DNA of 64,000 nt from Vibrio chagasii (lineage in GTDB: Bacteria; Pseudomonadota; Gammaproteobacteria; Enterobacterales; Vibrionaceae), in NCBI RefSeq assembly GCF_024347355.1, contig NZ_AP025465.1:3100001-3164000 (forward strand). Direction: 5' to 3'. Each line of letters starts with the position of its first letter. Position 1 is the first letter of the stretch. Below are positions 30,341 through 39,027 of the stretch, one piece after another. The notes beneath the pieces are model-generated. The model did no database searches. It was not told the DNA's origin and worked only from the letters and a program-made list of their open reading frames with translations. A program made the position numbers and the translations under genes.

Positions 30341-30689
30341 TTAGTGATTTCTACTATAAGATAGACAAAAGGTCGCCTCGTGCGACCTTTTTATTTCAAC
30401 AAAATGACCATGATGAGTTTTTTATCAGTTTTTTGGGTTATTTTATCCATGTATTCTACTTTATGCTTATTATTTAGATATACTACTGCTCCACTGCGGA
30501 AACACTCAATAATCATAATCTGCAGTACTTTGACCAATAAACTGGTCGACCTAGGTGATAAACGGCTTTGTAAGGTGACATAACCAACCCATGAGTTGGT
30601 ACAACTTAAACATAACCAATATAACGTGCCACTAGAAGCACACTTGATGTTTAAGTATTTGTTTACTGTTTACCATTTGGATTTCAGAC
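30341..30689. other. ppc-aphA spacer: ppc terminator and long aphA control region
   Basis: The ppc terminator occupies 30367-30392. The following 300 bp are AT-rich and carry a dyad GACCA-N6-TGGTC (30532-30547) and a hairpin ACCAAC-CCATGA-GTTGGT (30583-30600). This length fits a control region with quorum-sensing regulator sites and a long leader. No gene was seen. Confidence 0.65.
30367..30392 (+). terminator. Terminator of ppc
   Basis: AAAAGGTCGC pairs with GCGACCTTTT around a CTCGT loop and is followed by T residues. Confidence 0.85.
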
Positions 30690-31229
30690 ATGTCATTACC
30701 ACACGTAATTTTAACCGTTCTAAGTACACGCGACGCTACTGGTTACGATATCACAAAAGAATTCTCTGCAAGCATCGGTTACTTCTGGAAAGCTAGCCAT
30801 CAACAAGTTTACCGTGAGCTAAATAAAATGGCTCAGAACGAACAGGTAACTTGCGTGCTTGAACCTCAAGAAGGCAAACCTGATCGTAAAGTTTACTCTA
30901 TCACCGATGCTGGCCGTAGTGCTCTGGGTGAATGGTTTGAACAGCCGACTGCACACCCAACGGTTCGTGACGAATTCTCAGCTAAGCTAATGGCTTGTGC
31001 TGTACAACCTTCTGACGCGTACCGTGTACAACTTTCTGAACTTGTAGAAGAATCTCGCAAATTGGTTTCTCATTACCGTGAAATCGAAGCGGCTTACTAC
31101 GCAACACCAGCAACGCTAGACAAGCAAGCTCGTCTTGAGCGTCTAACGCTTCGTCGTAACCTACTTATCCGTGAAGCATGGATTGTATGGGCTGAAGAAG
31201 TATTGCTTGAACTTGGTGCTATCGCTTAA
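30690..31229 (+). CDS. aphA: Quorum-sensing master regulator AphA (PadR family)
   Basis: 179 residues, the exact size of Vibrio AphA. The N-terminal winged helix runs about 1-85 (LPHVILTVLSTRDATGYDITKEF, then WKASHQQVYRELNKM, and the wing GKPDRKVYSIT). The C-terminal antiparallel coiled-coil dimer domain is about 100-179. From family knowledge AphA is made at low cell density, activates virulence and biofilm genes, and is opposed by LuxR/HapR; Qrr small RNAs stimulate its translation. It is near metF, as I recall for other vibrios. Confidence 0.95.
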   Translation: MSLPHVILTVLSTRDATGYDITKEFSASIGYFWKASHQQVYRELNKMAQNEQVTCVLEPQEGKPDRKVYSITDAGRSALGEWFEQPTAHPTVRDEFSAKLMACAVQPSDAYRVQLSELVEESRKLVSHYREIEAAYYATPATLDKQARLERLTLRRNLLIREAWIVWAEEVLLELGAIA

Positions 31230-31231
31230 GC

Positions 31232-31259
31232 AGAAGCTAGAAGCTAGAAGCTAGAAGCT
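31232..31259. repeat. Four tandem copies of AGAAGCT
   Basis: Four perfect head-to-tail 7-bp units follow the aphA stop within a few bases. They precede the terminator at 31271. Confidence 0.95.
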
Positions 31260-31270
31260 GATAGAAAAAT

Positions 31271-31305
31271 AAAAGGCTTGAACTCTTAGAGTCCAAGCCT
31301 TTTTT
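31271..31305. terminator. Bidirectional terminator between aphA and metF
   Basis: AAAAGGCTTG (31271-31280) pairs with CAAGCCTTTT (31294-31303), with an inner pairing ACTC/GAGT. It has T or A runs on both sides and serves both converging genes. Confidence 0.85.
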
Positions 31306-31359
31306 GTATCTGTAGGATTTGAATTAAACAGCGATGCTTTACAGGAGCTTAAGCTTTAC

Positions 31360-32295
<936 letters not shown>

Positions 32296-32308
32296 TCAAA
32301 TCCTCAAA

Positions 32309-32332
32309 CGACGTTTAGACGTCTATATGTCC
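32309..32332. promoter_or_regulatory. MET boxes upstream of metF
   Basis: Three adjacent 8-mers (CGACGTTT, AGACGTCT, ATATGTCC) are in register. The central one is a perfect MetJ box. Confidence 0.8.
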
Positions 32333-32445
32333 ACAGGATGTATTGAATACGATTTAATGTCAACAGATCCATTATGAATTTTTTTCAAGTAGATCGTGAG
32401 TAAAACTCAAGTCGTTAGATGGGTCGCAAAGCAGAAATAAGGAAG

Positions 32446-32484
32446 AAAAAAGGCTGAGAAACACATCGTGCTTTCAGCCTTATT
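32446..32484 (-). terminator. Terminator of metL
   Basis: AAGGCTGA (32450-32457) pairs with TCAGCCTT (32474-32481). A T run follows on the minus strand. Confidence 0.75.
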
Positions 32485-32535
32485 TATCTTAGTGAAGAGT
32501 ATGCTATTTAAGTGCCATAGCAAATGATTTGAGTA

Positions 32536-34947
32536 TTAGAACAGGCTCGACATTCGGTTCAAATCAGACTGAATTGCACCAGCCGTCACTTCACGTCCAG
32601 CACCTGGGCCACGAATAACCAATGGGTTATCTTTGTACCATTTACTCTCAATCGCAAAGATATTGTCGCAAGGCAGCAAGTTCGCCAGAGCGTGCTCTTT
32701 CGATAACGCTTCAACACCTACGGTTGCTTTGCCGTTCTTCTCTAAACGCGCGACGTAACGTAGTACCTTTTGCTGAGAATGCGCTTTCTCCAAACGCTCA
32801 GCCAACTCCTCACTCAGCACAGAAGCTTTGTCAAAGAAGTCATCCACCGATAGGTCTTGCAGCTCTTCAGGGACCAGTGATTCCACTTTTACGTTTTCAG
32901 GTTCGATATCTAAGCCCGACTCACGAGCCAGAATCACCAACTTACGCATCACATCTGAACCATCGAGGTCAGCACGAGGGTCTGGTTCTGTCAGGCCTTG
33001 TTGCCATGCTAAATCCACCAGCTCGCTGAACGGCACCGTGCCATCAAACTGCTGGAACAACCAAGACAAAGTGCCTGAGAAGATACCCGACAGCGCAATA
33101 ATATCGTCGCCACTTTCACGTAGGTCACGTACCGTGTGGTTAATTGGTAAGCCCGCACCAACGGTCGCGTTGTACAACCAGTGACGGCTGATCTTAGCAA
33201 ACGCATCTTGAACCTGATGGTAATACTCGCTTGATGCGGAGCCTGCCACCTTGTTCGCCGAGATCAAGTGAATGCCTTGCTGAGCAATCTGTAGATACTT
33301 TTCTGCAAGAGCTTGGCTGGCAGTAACATCCAAAACCACAGCTTCGTCGTAGCCCTGAATAGAGCCTAAACGCTCCAGCCAGTCGTTTCCATTGTTAGCA
33401 ATCGCTTCGTCATCAAAGCGCTCACCGACAGAGGTTGCATCGATACCTTGGTCGTCGAACCAATAGGTTTGGCTATCAACCACAGCAACCAATTCAAAGT
33501 TCATTCCGCGACGCTTTTCGAGCTCAGCCTTTTGCTCAGCAAACAGACTTAACCAGCTTGAACCAATGTTACCCTTACCACACAAGGCAATCGCAACACG
33601 CTTCTGCGCTTGGAATAGTTGAGAGTGAATGCCCTTCACTAGGCTCGATGTTTCACTCTTACGAATCACTGCCACTAAACTCAGACCAGAGTTCGCTTCA
33701 GAGATAAACTCAACCGATGAACTCTTTAGCTGCTGATAAAAACCGTAGCAGTGGTTAGGGTTCTTCGTTACGCCCGCACCTACAGCAGCAATAAGAGAGA
33801 AGCCCTCTTTCAGCTTAATCTCAGCTTCAATCGCGTGATCTTGTAGGTACTCTAGAGCGCCACCAGCGATCTCTTCTGTATACGCGAGACGCAAGCAGTG
33901 TTGATCCGGTTCTAGCTCATAAGCCAGCGGCTCTAGTTGAGCACGCTTAAGCCCTTCAAGCACCTCACTTTCTAGACGGTCGAAATCGTGCCCGTGACCA
34001 AACGTCAGTTGCACAATCAGCACTTCATCCAGAGAGGTAATGATTTTTGCACCACGACCCGATGCCAATACACGCTCTATCTGTGTAGAGCCCGCCTCTG
34101 GCTGATAGCTGCAACGCAAGCTCAGATCCATCGCACTTTGCGCGACTGGCTGTAGTGTGCGGCTATGAAGCACAGGTGCGGCAAGACGAGCGAGTTCACT
34201 CGCTTCATCAAGACGAAGTAGAGGCAGTAAACACGCATCCGACACCAAGCGAGGGTCAGCACTGTATACGCCTGCTACATCACTCCAAATCGTTACGCGA
34301 TCCACTTCAGCTAAAGCGCCAATCACGGTTGCTGAATAGTCTGAACCATTGCGACCAAGTAATACGGTTTCACCTTCAGTATTTTGCGCCATAAAGCCGG
34401 TAATCACCACACGACAATGGGCATGTTGCGCTAACGCTTCTTTAATCAGAGGATAAGAACGAGCACGCTCCACTTCAGGCTGAGCGCCCACTTCTGCACG
34501 TAAGAAAGCACGAGCATCTTGTGCGACAGCTTGTAAATCATGTTGGCACAACAAAGCAGCTAACAGACGTGAAGACCAAACTTCACCGTGACCTAGGACT
34601 TGCGCTTTTTGTGCTTCGCTTAGAGGAGCCGTTAGCTCGCCCAAAGCGGTAAATTCTTGTTGGATAGTCGCCGTAAGTTGCTCTGCAGGCTCACCTTCAA
34701 GCAGTGCTTCAATCAGTTCAAGCTGGAACTGACGAAGGGTTTGTAGGCACTCATGAGCAATACGCCCATCTTTATCAAGCGCTTCTACAAACTCAATCAA
34801 ACGGTTAGTGGTTTTGCCTGCTGCCGAAACAACCACTAAGTCTGTTGCTGATGAATACTCTCTAAGAATGTTGACCACGCGTAAGTAACACTCAGGGTCT
34901 GCTAAACTGCTACCACCAAATTTATGTAGCTGGCGAAAGGCTGCCAT
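32536..34947 (-). CDS. metL: Bifunctional aspartokinase II / homoserine dehydrogenase II
   Basis: 803 residues, matching E. coli MetL (810). The N-terminal aspartokinase (about 1-290) starts with HKFGGSSLADP and contains LLGRNGSDYSATVIGAL and WSDVAGVYSADPR. An ACT-like linker region follows (about 310-450). The C-terminal homoserine dehydrogenase (about 460-803) has CGKGNIGSSWL for NAD(P) and NATVGAGLPI near the active site. It starts 2 bp after the metB stop. Context with metB, metJ and metF separates it from thrA. Confidence 0.95.
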   Translation of the reverse strand: MAAFRQLHKFGGSSLADPECYLRVVNILREYSSATDLVVVSAAGKTTNRLIEFVEALDKDGRIAHECLQTLRQFQLELIEALLEGEPAEQLTATIQQEFTALGELTAPLSEAQKAQVLGHGEVWSSRLLAALLCQHDLQAVAQDARAFLRAEVGAQPEVERARSYPLIKEALAQHAHCRVVITGFMAQNTEGETVLLGRNGSDYSATVIGALAEVDRVTIWSDVAGVYSADPRLVSDACLLPLLRLDEASELARLAAPVLHSRTLQPVAQSAMDLSLRCSYQPEAGSTQIERVLASGRGAKIITSLDEVLIVQLTFGHGHDFDRLESEVLEGLKRAQLEPLAYELEPDQHCLRLAYTEEIAGGALEYLQDHAIEAEIKLKEGFSLIAAVGAGVTKNPNHCYGFYQQLKSSSVEFISEANSGLSLVAVIRKSETSSLVKGIHSQLFQAQKRVAIALCGKGNIGSSWLSLFAEQKAELEKRRGMNFELVAVVDSQTYWFDDQGIDATSVGERFDDEAIANNGNDWLERLGSIQGYDEAVVLDVTASQALAEKYLQIAQQGIHLISANKVAGSASSEYYHQVQDAFAKISRHWLYNATVGAGLPINHTVRDLRESGDDIIALSGIFSGTLSWLFQQFDGTVPFSELVDLAWQQGLTEPDPRADLDGSDVMRKLVILARESGLDIEPENVKVESLVPEELQDLSVDDFFDKASVLSEELAERLEKAHSQQKVLRYVARLEKNGKATVGVEALSKEHALANLLPCDNIFAIESKWYKDNPLVIRGPGAGREVTAGAIQSDLNRMSSLF

Positions 34948-34949
34948 TG

Positions 34950-36131
34950 TTACCCCTCCCCTTCAGCGATAAAGCCTTGTGTTTTTTCAAACGCTTGCTT
35001 GAGGTCATCAATCAAATCTTCAGCATCTTCAAGGCCAACAGAAAGACGCAGCAACTGTTGAGAAACGCCCGCTTCTGCCAGTGCTTCTTCACCCATCGCA
35101 CGGTGCGTCATCGACGCAGGGTGACAAATCAAGCTTTCAACACCGCCCAGCGACTCCGCCAAAGAGAACAGCTCTAACTTATCGACAAAGAACTTAAGCG
35201 CCTCGAATGAGCCCGCAAACTCAAAACTCAGCATTGAACCAAAGCCAGACTGCTGCTTCTTCGCGATATCATGACCTGGGTGTTCAGGAAGGCTTGGGTG
35301 GTAAATTGTACCAACGAGATCTTGCTGCTGCAGAGACGCCAGAATTTCACGTGAACTCTCTTCGTGAACTCGCATACGAGCACCTAACGTACGAATGCCA
35401 CGTAGCGTCATGTAGCTATCAAATGGTGTGCCGGTCGCACCAATACAGTTACCCCACCATGCTAGCTCTTCAGCGTGCTCTTCTGTTTTAGTGATCACCA
35501 CACCACCAATCACATCTGAATGTCCGTTGATGTATTTAGTCGTTGAGTGGATAACAAAATCCGCACCCAGCTCTAAAGGCTTTTGGAACACTGGTGTCAA
35601 AAATGTATTGTCGACAGCAACCAGAGCACCAACCTCTTTCGCTTTACGGCAAGTTTCTGCAATATCAACTACACGAACTAAAGGATTCGATGGTGTTTCA
35701 ATTAAGATCAACTTTGGCTTAAGCGCGATCGCCGCATCCAGTGCCGCTTGATCCGATTGATCAACAAACAGAACTTTGAAGTCACCTTTTAGTGAGCGAG
35801 TGTTAAACAAACGGTAAGTACCACCATAGCAGTCGTGTGGTGCGACAATCAGATCATCACTGCCTAAGAAAGCAGAAACCCATAAGTTAAGTGCAGAAGT
35901 ACCGCAGTTAGTAACCACTGCACCTTTGCCCGATTCAAGCTCAAACAGTGCCGTTTCTAATAAACCGCGGTTTGGGTTACCTGAACGGGTGTAATCGTAC
36001 TTTGGCACTTCACCAAAAGCGGGAAACCCATAGTTAGTCGAAAGATAAATAGGTGGGACAACGGCATGGTGTTGCGTGTCTGACTCGATACCAGTACGTA
36101 CTGCGATTGTTGCTGGCTTCCGGCTGCTCAT
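34950..36131 (-). CDS. metB: Cystathionine gamma-synthase
   Basis: 393 residues from the ATG at 36131, which has AAGGA about 8 bases upstream; an upstream in-frame ATG at 36182 has no ribosome site. This PLP enzyme joins O-succinylhomoserine and cysteine. Visible features are the cofactor-stacking Tyr segment YTRSGNPNRG, the PLP Asp in VAVDNTFLTP, and the Schiff-base Lys in HSTTKYINGHSDVIGG. It is in a tight operon with metL and divergent from metJ behind four MET boxes. Confidence 0.95.
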   Translation of the reverse strand: MSSRKPATIAVRTGIESDTQHHAVVPPIYLSTNYGFPAFGEVPKYDYTRSGNPNRGLLETALFELESGKGAVVTNCGTSALNLWVSAFLGSDDLIVAPHDCYGGTYRLFNTRSLKGDFKVLFVDQSDQAALDAAIALKPKLILIETPSNPLVRVVDIAETCRKAKEVGALVAVDNTFLTPVFQKPLELGADFVIHSTTKYINGHSDVIGGVVITKTEEHAEELAWWGNCIGATGTPFDSYMTLRGIRTLGARMRVHEESSREILASLQQQDLVGTIYHPSLPEHPGHDIAKKQQSGFGSMLSFEFAGSFEALKFFVDKLELFSLAESLGGVESLICHPASMTHRAMGEEALAEAGVSQQLLRLSVGLEDAEDLIDDLKQAFEKTQGFIAEGEG

Positions 36132-36231
36132 AGGTGCTTCCTTACAAGTTTGCGTCTGAGAGTCACAGCTGCTTGTCGGCATTTTGCGGCTGTGTTAGAT
36201 ATATGTTATCCACTTTACTTTCATAAACGTG

Positions 36232-36263
36232 AGACGTCAACACTTCTAGACGTCTATATGTCT
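36232..36263. promoter_or_regulatory. Four tandem MET boxes between metB and metJ
   Basis: Four contiguous 8-mers, AGACGTCA, ACACTTCT, AGACGTCT and ATATGTCT, are in perfect 8-bp register. The third is the exact MetJ consensus. They would control both metBL and metJ. Confidence 0.92.
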
Positions 36264-36338
36264 TTGCTTATGGCGGTAAATCCCGCTAAAATCACCACTA
36301 TTAATTTAATCTAACAACTAAAGTGATGAAGGTACGCA

Positions 36339-36659
36339 ATGGCCGACTGGAATGGTGAATACATAAGCCCATATGCTGAGCATGGAAAGAAAAGCGAACA
36401 AGTAAAGAAGATTACAGTTTCTATCCCTTTAAAAGTGCTAAAGGTGCTTACTGACGAGCGTACTCGCCGCCAGATCAACAACCTGCGCCATGCAACAAAC
36501 AGTGAGCTACTGTGTGAAGCTTTTCTACATGCGTACACAGGCCAACCACTGCCAACAGATGAAGACCTTCGTAAAGACCGCCCAGATGATATCCCTGCTG
36601 AAGTGAAAAAACTGATGACAGAAATGGGCATCGAGTTCGAAGCGTTTGACGAAGAATAA
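36339..36659 (+). CDS. metJ: Methionine repressor MetJ
   Basis: 106 residues. It is a ribbon-helix-helix repressor that uses S-adenosylmethionine as corepressor. The DNA-binding strand is [15 protein letters not shown], and helix region [24 protein letters not shown] follows. It is divergent from metBL and preceded by a set of MET boxes. Confidence 0.97.
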   Translation: MADWNGEYISPYAEHGKKSEQVKKITVSIPLKVLKVLTDERTRRQINNLRHATNSELLCEAFLHAYTGQPLPTDEDLRKDRPDDIPAEVKKLMTEMGIEFEAFDEE

Positions 36660-36754
36660 CAATAACTCAGTCACTGCCTTCAATATTGATTCGCTTTAGC
36701 TGAATGTTCACATTACTGATTCGTCTTATCAGTGTTCTGTGAATAAGAGACATA

Positions 36755-36790
36755 AAAAAACCGACTCCAGATGAGTCGGTTTTTTATTAT
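36755..36790. terminator. Bidirectional terminator between metJ and the malic enzyme gene
   Basis: AAAAAACCGACTC pairs with GAGTCGGTTTTTT around CAGAT. Both converging genes can use it. Confidence 0.88.
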
Positions 36791-36855
36791 TTGTGCTCTA
36801 TGGAGCAACCGCTATAACAAGCGACTACTCCATCCAGTCGCTATGCCATATGCTT

Positions 36856-38145
36856 CTATGCCATGTAGTTAGCAGGCATCTCGATACGCGCAACGCCAGA
36901 TTCAACGGCCGCTTCTGCTACTGCTTTCGCTACGCGAGGAAGTAAACGTGGGTCCATTGGCTTAGGAATGATGTAACCCTTACCGAACTCAAGTGACGTC
37001 TCACCCGCTGCTTTTAATACTTCCGCTGGCACTTCTTCTTTCGCCAGTTCACGAATGGCTTTAACCGCTGCAAGCTTCATTTCGTCATTGATTTCGCTTG
37101 CACGCACATCAAGTGCACCACGGAAAATGAATGGGAAACAAAGTACGTTGTTTACTTGGTTAGGGTAATCACTGCGGCCTGTACCCATAATAAGGTCAGA
37201 ACGAACTTCGTGAGCAAGCTCAGGCTTGATCTCTGGATCTGGGTTTGAACATGCAAACACAACTGGCTTATCAGCCATTAATGTTAGTGCTTCTGCCGGT
37301 AGTAGGTTAGGGCCTGATACGCCCAAGAATAGGTCAGCACCTTCGATAACATCTTCAAGCATACGCTTATCTGTGTTGTTTGCGAATAGTTCTTTGTATT
37401 CGTTCAGATCATCACGACGAGTGTGGATCACACCCTTACGGTCAAGCATGTAGATCTTCTCACGCTGAGCGCCACACTTAATCAGTAGCTCCATACACGC
37501 AACCGCCGCTGCGCCAGCACCTAAACAAACGATCTTACACTCTTCTAGCTTCTTACCTTGAAGCTCGATCGCGTTCAGCATACCTGCTGCTGTTACGATC
37601 GCAGTACCGTGTTGGTCATCGTGGAATACTGGTACATCACAACGCTCAATCAGGCGACGTTCAATCTCAAAACAGTCTGGTGCTTTGATGTCTTCTAGGT
37701 TGATACCGCCGAATGTATCTGCGATGTTCGCAACTGTATCGACAAACTCATCGATTGTGCGGTGTTTTACTTCAATATCGATAGAATCTAAACCAGCGAA
37801 ACGCTTAAACAGTAGCGCTTTACCTTCCATTACTGGTTTAGAAGCAATTGGACCAAGGTTACCTAGGCCAAGAATCGCAGTACCGTTAGAGATAACTGCA
37901 ACCATGTTGCCTTTACCTGTGTACTTATAAACGTTATCAACGTTCTGTGCGATCTCACGAACAGGCTCAGCCACGCCTGGGCTGTATGCAAGTGCTAGGT
38001 CTTCTGCAGAGTTTGCAGGCTTCGTCAGCTCAATGGCAATTTTGCCTGGAATTGGGAACTCATGATAATCAAGAGCTTGCTGACGGAATTGTTCTTGAGG
38101 TGATAATTCTTGAGAGGATTGATCTTGGCGGCTGTCTTCAGACAT
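36856..38145 (-). CDS. NAD(P)-dependent malic enzyme, short form without PTA domain
   Basis: 429 residues. It decarboxylates malate to pyruvate, linking the TCA cycle to pyruvate. Visible are [10 protein letters not shown], the Lys in [15 protein letters not shown], the metal-binding DCFEIERRL and [11 protein letters not shown], and the nucleotide motif [17 protein letters not shown]. coli MaeB is about 760 residues with a C-terminal phosphotransacetylase-like domain; that domain is absent here with a clean stop and terminator, as in several short bacterial malic enzymes. Cofactor preference cannot be read from sequence alone. Confidence 0.92.
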   Translation of the reverse strand: MSEDSRQDQSSQELSPQEQFRQQALDYHEFPIPGKIAIELTKPANSAEDLALAYSPGVAEPVREIAQNVDNVYKYTGKGNMVAVISNGTAILGLGNLGPIASKPVMEGKALLFKRFAGLDSIDIEVKHRTIDEFVDTVANIADTFGGINLEDIKAPDCFEIERRLIERCDVPVFHDDQHGTAIVTAAGMLNAIELQGKKLEECKIVCLGAGAAAVACMELLIKCGAQREKIYMLDRKGVIHTRRDDLNEYKELFANNTDKRMLEDVIEGADLFLGVSGPNLLPAEALTLMADKPVVFACSNPDPEIKPELAHEVRSDLIMGTGRSDYPNQVNNVLCFPFIFRGALDVRASEINDEMKLAAVKAIRELAKEEVPAEVLKAAGETSLEFGKGYIIPKPMDPRLLPRVAKAVAEAAVESGVARIEMPANYMA

Positions 38146-38478
38146 AGGTGTAGGTTCCTAGGATATTATTATTAGGGGGATCTTGTTCATGTTAATGGAT
38201 GTACTTCAAAGTTCCTAGGTGGTAAAGGCCTCTGTCTCATTAAAAAACGAGATTTCACTACTAATAAGACCAGTGAGCAGTTGAAATTACTATCGCTTGT
38301 TGAACTTTCGAGCGGATTTGCAGTGATGAGTAATAAGCGAAGAATTACCCTTCAATATAGAGGCAAGCTGCTTGGTGTAGGAGAGAATGAAAGCTTGAGG
38401 GGAAAGTCTGTATTTTCTCAAATTTCAGGCAACAAAAAAGGACACCGAAGTGTCCTTTTTATGTCTAAATAGCGAGAA
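38146..38478. other. Spacer upstream of the malic enzyme gene, with rpmE terminator
   Basis: This 333-bp region holds the malic enzyme promoter (about 38150-38280) and the rpmE terminator (38434-38461). A 63-codon plus-strand frame (38281-38472) runs through the terminator and looks non-coding. Confidence 0.6.
38434..38461 (-). terminator. Terminator of rpmE
   Basis: AAAAAAGGACAC pairs with GTGTCCTTTTT around a CGAA loop. Confidence 0.85.
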
Positions 38479-38697
38479 TTACTTCTTGCTAGAAAGAGCA
38501 CCGAAACGCTTGTTGAAGCGATCAACACGGCCGCCTGTATCTACGATACGTTGCTTACCAGTGTAGAACGGGTGACATTTGTCACATACGTCTAGGTGGA
38601 TTGATTCTTTTGCTAGCGTTGAGTTGAACTCAAAAGTGTTGCCGCAAGAACAAGTAGCAGTAACTGCTTTGTATTCTGGGTGGATTCCAGCTTTCAT
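38479..38697 (-). CDS. rpmE: Ribosomal protein bL31, zinc-binding form
   Basis: 72 residues. It is a 50S subunit protein bridging to the small subunit. Zinc-ligand cysteines are at 16, 18, 38 and 41 (CSCGN and CDKC), so this is the C+ form used when zinc is adequate. It is divergent from priA, as in E. coli. Confidence 0.96.
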   Translation of the reverse strand: MKAGIHPEYKAVTATCSCGNTFEFNSTLAKESIHLDVCDKCHPFYTGKQRIVDTGGRVDRFNKRFGALSSKK

Positions 38698-39027
38698 GGG
38701 ATAACCTCAAGTAGGCCGTGTCGCTATACGATTCTAAGCCGCACACCACACGTAGTTTAAAAAAGAAATAAAGACACCGCTCATCACTAAAGCGCGACGA
38801 AGCCATACCTTTAAGGTGCAGTATAGTAATGAATCTGTGAAGTAGGATCAACTGATTTGATACATTTTTCGCCAATATTGATATTATTTTCTTCATCTAT
38901 TGAAATTCTTTGGCGGCAGCGACTTTCAGGCACTCACTTCCCCTTGTCAGCCAAACTGTTTCTCGAATTTAACCGCCTTATCCTTTAGACTGTTCGCTCT
39001 CGTCAACTCAGATAAAGCCGTCCCTTT
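38698..39027. other. rpmE-priA divergent promoter region
   Basis: This 330-bp spacer carries the back-to-back promoters of rpmE and priA. The stretch 38755-38900 is AT-rich. I see no gene or strong repeat. Confidence 0.5.

Noticed and set aside
31232..31259. Short tandem repeat considered as a CRISPR remnant
   Set aside because: Units are 7 bp with no spacers and no cas genes nearby.
32622..33184. Plus-strand frames of 118-135 codons within metL
   Set aside because: Antisense shadows; metL is intact across the region.
38281..38472. 63-codon plus-strand frame before rpmE
   Set aside because: It runs through the rpmE terminator, has no ribosome site and no recognisable protein features.
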